The notes below the pieces were generated by a model. The model saw nothing but the letters and a program-made list of their open reading frames with translations. It was not told where the DNA came from and made no database searches. The translations under genes and the position numbers were made by a program. A stretch of 8,909 nucleotides of DNA from RFTU01 sp049423145 (GTDB lineage: Bacteria; Pseudomonadota; Gammaproteobacteria; Burkholderiales; Burkholderiaceae_C). Positions 5,120 to 8,909 of this stretch are shown piece by piece (the first letter of the stretch is position 1; the number at the start of each line of letters is the position of its first letter). The stretch is from the NCBI GenBank assembly GCA_049423145.1, contig JBMSQF010000078.1, forward strand, positions 1-8,909. The letters are read 5' to 3'.

Positions 5120-6388
5120 TCAGGCGTGAGCAACTTGGGCCGCATGATCTGGGGCGGGGAGCCGGTGCGCACGGGCGATCACGCCGCCGCCCAGGCAGAC
5201 CTCGCCGTCGTAGAGCACAGCCGATTGACCCGGTGTGACGGCCCACTGGGCCTGGGCAAAGCGAAGGCCCATGGTCCCGGTGGGCATGCCCGAGCCGGCA
5301 CACCGCAGCTCGCAGGCGGCATCGGCCTGTCGATAGCGTGTCTTGGCGGCATAGGGGCCGGGCTCGGGCGCGCGGCCGGCAATCCAGCTCAGGTCATTCG
5401 CCTCCAGTTCGTGCGAGCGCAAGGCGGGGTGGTCGTGCCCCTGCACGGCGATCAGGGCATTGCGTTGGGGGTCCTTTTCGGCGACGAACCAGGGGGCATG
5501 GTCCCCGCCGCCGCGCGGCGCCCCCTTTTCCTTGATGCCGCCGATGTGCAGCCCCTGCCGCTGGCCCAGCGTATAGAAGCTCAGCCCCATGTGCTGGCCC
5601 AACCGCCGCCCACGCTCGTCGAGGATGGGCCCGGGCTCGGCCTTCAGGTAGCGGTTGAGAAACGCCCGAAACGGTCGCTCACCGATGAAGCAGATGCCGG
5701 TGGAGTCCTTCTTCTTCGCATTGGGCAGCCCGATTTCGGCGGCGATCCGGCGCACTTCGGTCTTGGGGAGCTCGCCCACCGGAAAGAGGGTGCGGCCCAG
5801 CTGGGCCTGATTCAGTCGATGGAGGAAATAGCTTTGGTCCTTCAGCGGATCCCGGCCCTTGAGGAGCTGGTACTCGGTGCCCGAGCCGGCCACGGGCACC
5901 GCACGCACGCGGGCATAGTGGCCTGTGGCGATCTTTTCGGCGCCAAGCCGCATGGCGTGGTCCAAAAATGCCTTGAACTTGATCTCGGCATTGCACAGAA
6001 CGTCTGGATTGGGCGTGCGGCCGGCCTCGTATTCCCTGAGGAATTCGGCGAAGACGCGATCCTTGTATTCGGCCGCGAAGTTGACGTGCTCAATGTCGAT
6101 GCCGATGACGTCGGCCACGGCCGCGGCATCCACCCAATCCTGTCGCGTGGTGCAGTGCTCGCTGTCATCGTCGTCTTCCCAGTTCTTCATGAACAGGCCC
6201 ACCACTTCATGGCCCTGTTGCTTGAGCAGCCAAGCGGAAACCGCAGAATCGACGCCGCCGCTCAGGCCCACGACCACGCGCTGGGCTCGCGTATCGGGGG
6301 TCGGGGCTGAGGAGGCGGCGGCCATACCGGTATTGTCGGCCAGGGTGGCCTGCCCGGGGTGCCGGCCGGGGTGGTCGCGCAGCGTCAT
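5120..6388 (-). CDS. mnmA: tRNA-specific 2-thiouridylase MnmA
   Basis: The product is 422 residues. MnmA activates uridine 34 of the Lys, Glu and Gln tRNAs with ATP and inserts sulfur, giving the 2-thio group of mnm5s2U. The PP-loop SGGVDS is at residues 43-48, followed by GLFMKNWEDDDD (64-75). The nucleophile Cys132 is in DVLCNAEIKFK and the second catalytic cysteine, Cys233, in STGICFIGER; GHYAR (156-160) and LGQRQGLHIGG (274-284) are further family hallmarks. The C-terminal beta-barrel part ends with the QSAVLYDGEVCLGGGVI segment typical of the family. The first ATG (6388) lies 21 bp after the Nudix stop and has only a weak ribosome site. Met22 (6325) would give an N-terminus closer to E. 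coli MnmA, so the true start is uncertain. The Nudix-mnmA pairing supports the assignment. Confidence 0.97.
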   Translation of the reverse strand: MTLRDHPGRHPGQATLADNTGMAAASSAPTPDTRAQRVVVGLSGGVDSAVSAWLLKQQGHEVVGLFMKNWEDDDDSEHCTTRQDWVDAAAVADVIGIDIEHVNFAAEYKDRVFAEFLREYEAGRTPNPDVLCNAEIKFKAFLDHAMRLGAEKIATGHYARVRAVPVAGSGTEYQLLKGRDPLKDQSYFLHRLNQAQLGRTLFPVGELPKTEVRRIAAEIGLPNAKKKDSTGICFIGERPFRAFLNRYLKAEPGPILDERGRRLGQHMGLSFYTLGQRQGLHIGGIKEKGAPRGGGDHAPWFVAEKDPQRNALIAVQGHDHPALRSHELEANDLSWIAGRAPEPGPYAAKTRYRQADAACELRCAGSGMPTGTMGLRFAQAQWAVTPGQSAVLYDGEVCLGGGVIARAHRLPAPDHAAQVAHA

Positions 6389-6409
6389 CCGGCCTTGAGG
6401 TTCTGGGGT

Positions 6410-6919
6410 TCAGACCGATGGATCCGTGAACACGGCCTCCAGGGGCAGGCGGCATCCGGCTTGGAGGTCTTCGATGCAGCGCAGAACCAGCGGGCTGCGA
6501 TGCCGCGGGGCGGTCTCGCGCACTTCCTCCAGCGTGAGCCACAGCGTGCGCACGATGCCCTCGTCGAGCGAGCGCTCCGGATCGGGTTCACCGACGGTGC
6601 CGGCATAGGCCAGCCGCAGGTAGGTGATGTCTTCACCCGTTTGGTGGCGCTGGAAGCGCGCGAGGTAGACACCCAGGAGGTGGGATGGGGCGAAGGCACG
6701 GGCCGTTTCTTCCAGCGCCTCGCGTACCGCCGCCTGTTGGGGCGACTCACCGGGGTCGAGGTGGCCGGCGGGGTTGTTCAGTCGCAGCCCCTCGGCCGTG
6801 TGCTCCTCCACCAAGAGGAAGCGTCGCTGCCCATCGGGATCGTCTCGCCAGACGATGGCCGCGACGGTGACGCTGGGGCGCCAGCGCTCGGGTTTTGCAG
6901 GAATGACCGGGGTGGGCAT
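6410..6919 (-). CDS. nudJ: Nudix hydrolase, NudJ-like phosphatase
   Basis: From the ATG at 6919 the product is 169 residues, starting MPTPVIPAKPERWRPSVTVA. The Nudix box reads GHLDPGESPQQAAVREALEE, with the Gly, Glu, Arg-Glu and Glu-Glu positions all in place; the usual later Gly is Ala. It resembles E. coli NudJ along its length: PSVTVAAIVW at the start, LLVEEHTAEGL before the box, and the RSPLVLRCIEDLQAG segment with PLEAV near the end. NudJ acts on nucleoside di- and triphosphates and on the thiamine precursor HMP-PP. It lies just upstream of mnmA, as nudJ does in E. coli. The frame stays open upstream to ATG 7000 and TTG 7003, but those 27-28 extra residues are Arg/Pro-rich and unlike the family, so I chose 6919, although its ribosome site is weak. 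The specific NudJ activity is inferred. Confidence 0.85.
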   Translation of the reverse strand: MPTPVIPAKPERWRPSVTVAAIVWRDDPDGQRRFLLVEEHTAEGLRLNNPAGHLDPGESPQQAAVREALEETARAFAPSHLLGVYLARFQRHQTGEDITYLRLAYAGTVGEPDPERSLDEGIVRTLWLTLEEVRETAPRHRSPLVLRCIEDLQAGCRLPLEAVFTDPSV

Positions 6920-7079
6920 GGGCGCCAAGCCTACTGGGGTTGGAGGACGGTGTGGCCTTCTCGGGCGGACAACACCGAATCGTCCAATAGTGTCTATCAT
7001 CAAGGGTTTCCCCGGAATTCGGCGGGTCGTCAGTACTTATCTGCAGGCCCACAGCCAGAAGACGCCCAAGGAGGGCACC
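6920..7079. promoter_or_regulatory. Divergent intergenic region between the Nudix gene and pntAA
   Basis: This 160-bp region should hold promoters for both directions. The best plus-strand candidate is TATCAT at 6995-7000 (5 of 6 to a -10 box), without a recognisable -35, which would give a pnt leader of about 70 nt. A short inverted repeat, ATAG-TGT-CTAT (6987-6997), overlaps it and could be half of an operator or chance. I find no convincing minus-strand promoter. AAGGAGG at 7068-7074 is the pntAA ribosome site. Confidence 0.35.
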
Positions 7080-8213
7080 ATGCTCATTGGAGTACCGCAC
7101 GAGACAGCGGTTGGCGAAACGCGTGTGGCGGTGACGCCCGAAACGGCCAAGAAGCTCAAGGCACAGGGCCACACCATCCGGGTGCAGGCCGGCGCCGGTT
7201 GGGCCGCAAGCTGCACCGACGAAGCCTATGTGGCCGCGGGCGCCGAGATCACGGACCGGGCCGGTGCGTTCGCCGCCGACCTCGTGCTCAAAGTTCGCAG
7301 CCCGTCGGCCGAGGAGCTGGGCTTGACCAAGCGCGGCACGGCCCTGGTGGGCATGCTTGATCCGTTCAACCGTGCCGGCCTGGAAGCCGCCGCCGGTGCC
7401 GGCCTGACCGCCTTCGCGCTGGAGGCCGCACCGCGCACGACGCGCGCGCAGAGCATGGACGTCTTGTCGTCCCAAGCCAACATCGCGGGCTACAAGGCGG
7501 TGATGATGGCCGCCAACCACTACCCACGGTTGTTTCCCATGCTGATGACGGCCGCCGGCACCATCAAGGCCGCGCGTGTCGTGATCCTGGGCGTTGGCGT
7601 GGCGGGCCTGCAGGCCATTGCAACGGCCAAGCGGCTGGGTGCGGTGATCGAGGCCTCCGATGTGCGCCCCTCGGTGAAGGAGCAGGTGGAATCCCTGGGC
7701 GCGAAATTCATCGAAGTGGCCTACGAGACCGCTGAAGAAAAAGAGGCGGCCGAGGGTGTGGGCGGCTATGCCCGGCCCATGCCCCAAAGTTGGCTCGACC
7801 GCCAGAAGGTCGAGGTGGCCAAGCGGGTGGCCATGGCCGACGTGGTCATCTCCACGGCGCTGATTCCGGGCCGGGCCGCACCGGTGTTGATCACCGAAGA
7901 GATGGTCAAGAGCATGAAGGCCGGCAGCGTGATCGTGGACATGGCTGCGGGCAAGGGTGCACAGGGCTTCGACGGGAACTGCCCGCTGACCGAGGCCGGC
8001 AAGACGGTGGTCAAGCATGGCGTGACGATCGTCGGCGAGACCAACATTCCCGCGCTCGTGGCCGCAGACAGCTCAGCCCTGTATGCACGCAACGTGCTGG
8101 ACTTCCTCAAGCTGGTGCTGGAGAAGGACGCCGCAGCGTTGAAGATCGACCTGGAAGACGACATCGTCAAGGCTTGCCTGGTGACGCGCGACGGCGCGGT
8201 GCTGCGGGCATGA
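7080..8213 (+). CDS. pntAA: NAD(P) transhydrogenase subunit alpha, part 1 (NAD-binding domain dI)
   Basis: The product is 377 residues, the soluble NAD(H)-binding domain of the proton-translocating transhydrogenase, which moves hydride between NADH and NADP+ while protons cross the membrane. It starts MLIGVPHETAVGETRVAVTP, the family N-terminus. RAQSMDVLSSQANIAGYKAV (122-141) is a dI signature. The Rossmann motif ILGVGVAGLQA (169-179) is followed by Asp194 in EASDVRP, expected for NAD rather than NADP. LIPGRAAP (261-268), VDMAAGKGAQG (286-296) and GETNIPA (319-325) complete the pattern. There is no membrane part here: as in many alphaproteobacteria and betaproteobacteria, the alpha subunit is split and the membrane piece is the next gene. 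The start has a strong AAGGAGG with a 5-nt spacer. The frame is open upstream to 6774, but nothing there resembles the family. Confidence 0.97.
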   Translation: MLIGVPHETAVGETRVAVTPETAKKLKAQGHTIRVQAGAGWAASCTDEAYVAAGAEITDRAGAFAADLVLKVRSPSAEELGLTKRGTALVGMLDPFNRAGLEAAAGAGLTAFALEAAPRTTRAQSMDVLSSQANIAGYKAVMMAANHYPRLFPMLMTAAGTIKAARVVILGVGVAGLQAIATAKRLGAVIEASDVRPSVKEQVESLGAKFIEVAYETAEEKEAAEGVGGYARPMPQSWLDRQKVEVAKRVAMADVVISTALIPGRAAPVLITEEMVKSMKAGSVIVDMAAGKGAQGFDGNCPLTEAGKTVVKHGVTIVGETNIPALVAADSSALYARNVLDFLKLVLEKDAAALKIDLEDDIVKACLVTRDGAVLRA

Positions 8214-8223
8214 GGAGCAGAAC

Positions 8224-8532
8224 ATGGAATTGATCTCCCCGACCGTTACGAACCTCATCATCTTCGTGCTGGCCATTTATGTGGGCTACCACGTGGTGTG
8301 GACGGTGACGCCCGCGCTGCACACGCCGCTGATGGCGGTGACCAATGCGGTGTCGGCCATCGTCATCGTGGGTGCCATGTTGGCTGCGGCGCTCACCGAG
8401 ACCGGCCTGGGCAAAACCATGGGTGTGTTGGCGGTGGCGCTGGCAGCGGTGAATGTGTTCGGCGGCTTCCTGGTGACGCGGCGGATGCTGGAGATGTTCA
8501 AGAAGAAGACGCCCGCCAAGAAGGCGGATTGA
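8224..8532 (+). CDS. pntAB: NAD(P) transhydrogenase subunit alpha, part 2 (membrane domain)
   Basis: The product is 102 residues, the membrane piece of the split alpha subunit, corresponding to the C-terminal helices of E. coli PntA. Three or four hydrophobic helices are visible: about 10-28 (NLIIFVLAIYVGYHVVW), 36-56 (LMAVTNAVSAIVIVGAM) and 66-85 (MGVLAVALAAVNVFGGFLV). It ends in a basic cytoplasmic tail (TRRMLEMFKKKTPAKKAD). The VTPALHTPLMAVTNA motif is characteristic of this family. Its AGGAG (8213-8217) overlaps the stop codon of pntAA and lies 6 nt before the ATG, indicating tight coupling within the operon. Together with PntB it forms the proton channel. Confidence 0.96.
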   Translation: MELISPTVTNLIIFVLAIYVGYHVVWTVTPALHTPLMAVTNAVSAIVIVGAMLAAALTETGLGKTMGVLAVALAAVNVFGGFLVTRRMLEMFKKKTPAKKAD

Positions 8533-8622
8533 ACGCTTTGATGTGAACGGCGTCTTCTCGGCGAAGGCTGACGGGGCAAAGCCCAGTCAAGCGAAGCGGC
8601 CGAAGCCAAAAAGGAACAAGAA
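8533..8622 (+). other. Intercistronic spacer between pntAB and pntB with an imperfect hairpin
   Basis: These 90 bp hold no recognisable gene. An inverted repeat at 8569-8589 (TGAC-G-GGGC, AAA loop, GCCC-A-GTCA) forms two 4-bp stems with one mismatch. No T run follows it, so it is more likely an mRNA stability or translation-tuning element than a terminator. AAGGA at 8611-8615 is the pntB ribosome site. Confidence 0.35.
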
Positions 8623-8909
8623 ATGTCCATGAACCTCGTCACGCTGCTCTACCTGGTAGCCAGCGTTTGCTTCATCCAGGCCCTCAAGGGCCTGTCCCAC
8701 CCCACCACCTCCATCCGCGGCAATGTCTTCGGCATGGTGGGCATGACGATTGCCGTGCTCACCACGGGTGCACTGATCGTCAAGCTTTCCGGCGAACTGG
8801 GCCTGGGTGGCGGCGGCGCGCAGGGCATGATCTGGGTGCTGGTGGGCTTGCTCGTGGGCGGTTCGGCCGGGGCCTACATGGCCAACAAGGTCGAGATGAC
8901 CAAGATGCC
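8623..8909 (+). CDS. pntB: NAD(P) transhydrogenase subunit beta (N-terminal part, cut by window edge)
   Basis: 95 codons are visible before the window ends. PntB carries the remaining membrane helices (dII) and the NADP(H)-binding domain dIII; only the first helices are seen here. The protein starts MSMNLVTLLYLVASVCFIQA, then LKGLSHPTTSIRGNVFGMVG, a conserved PntB segment, followed by hydrophobic helices at about 35-56 and 69-86 and the ANKVEMTKMP stretch typical of the loop after the third helix. AAGGA at 8611-8615 sits 7 nt before the ATG at 8623; the second ATG at 8629 would be 13 nt away, so the first is preferred. Third gene of the pnt operon. Confidence 0.95.
   Translation, partial: MSMNLVTLLYLVASVCFIQALKGLSHPTTSIRGNVFGMVGMTIAVLTTGALIVKLSGELGLGGGGAQGMIWVLVGLLVGGSAGAYMANKVEMTKM

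Noticed and set aside
4205..6310. A 701-codon open frame on the plus strand
   Set aside because: It runs opposite Anbu and mnmA, both unmistakable from motifs. Its translation is rich in Gly, Ala, His and Val with no recognisable domain, as expected for antisense of GC-rich coding DNA.
6774..7079. N-terminal extension of pntAA by 102 codons
   Set aside because: The frame is open, but it overlaps the Nudix gene and resembles no transhydrogenase. The strong AAGGAGG before 7080 and the family-typical MLIGVPHE start decide for 7080.
6747..8018. A 423-codon open frame on the minus strand
   Set aside because: It lies opposite pntAA and overlaps the Nudix gene in another frame. It has no recognisable motif and is rich in His and Gly.
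1..8909. Mobile element, CRISPR array, tRNA or phage genes
   Set aside because: No transposase or integrase motifs, no regularly spaced repeats, no tRNA cloverleaf and no terminal inverted repeats were seen on either strand.

Overview
The window is GC-rich chromosomal DNA (about two thirds G+C by eye) whose proteins look like those of a Burkholderiales betaproteobacterium, perhaps a Comamonadaceae-type genome. That assignment is an inference from protein style and gene content, not a computed placement. I see no rRNA, tRNA, CRISPR array, insertion sequence or transposase. Nearly all the DNA is coding, and the many long open frames opposite the real genes are GC-rich shadows.

Layout. From about 6919 down to 1 everything reads on the minus strand: a NudJ-like Nudix hydrolase (6919-6410), the tRNA 2-thiouridylase MnmA (6388-5120), an Anbu proteasome-type protease (5059-4235), a long ORF joining a transglutaminase-like domain to a circularly permuted ATP-grasp domain (4130-1698), an alpha-E protein (1669-680), and, after a 134-bp AT-richer gap, the first 181 codons of a branched-chain-amino-acid-type ABC substrate-binding protein (545-1, running off the edge). 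From 7080 rightwards the plus strand carries the proton-translocating transhydrogenase operon pntAA-pntAB-pntB, with pntB cut by the window end. The 160-bp region 6920-7079 separates the two divergent transcription units.

How the genes work together. NudJ next to MnmA repeats the arrangement known in E. coli, where both are housekeeping tRNA/nucleotide genes. Pnt uses the proton gradient to make NADPH from NADH. The accessory part is the Anbu / transglutaminase / ATP-grasp / alpha-E set. This is a known co-occurring gene group in proteobacteria, proposed from comparative genomics to make and process a peptide or amide-linked modification, but its substrate is unknown. Here the set is condensed. 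The transglutaminase part resembles the N-terminus of the large (about 1,100-residue) DUF2126-type transglutaminase but lacks its long C-terminal region, and it continues in frame, without a stop, into the ATP-grasp protein. The usual extra small transglutaminase gene is also absent next to alpha-E. An intact Shine-Dalgarno and ATG remain at the junction (3134), so the locus may make an 810-residue fusion, a separate 478-residue ATP-grasp, or both. This is the most unusual thing I find here.
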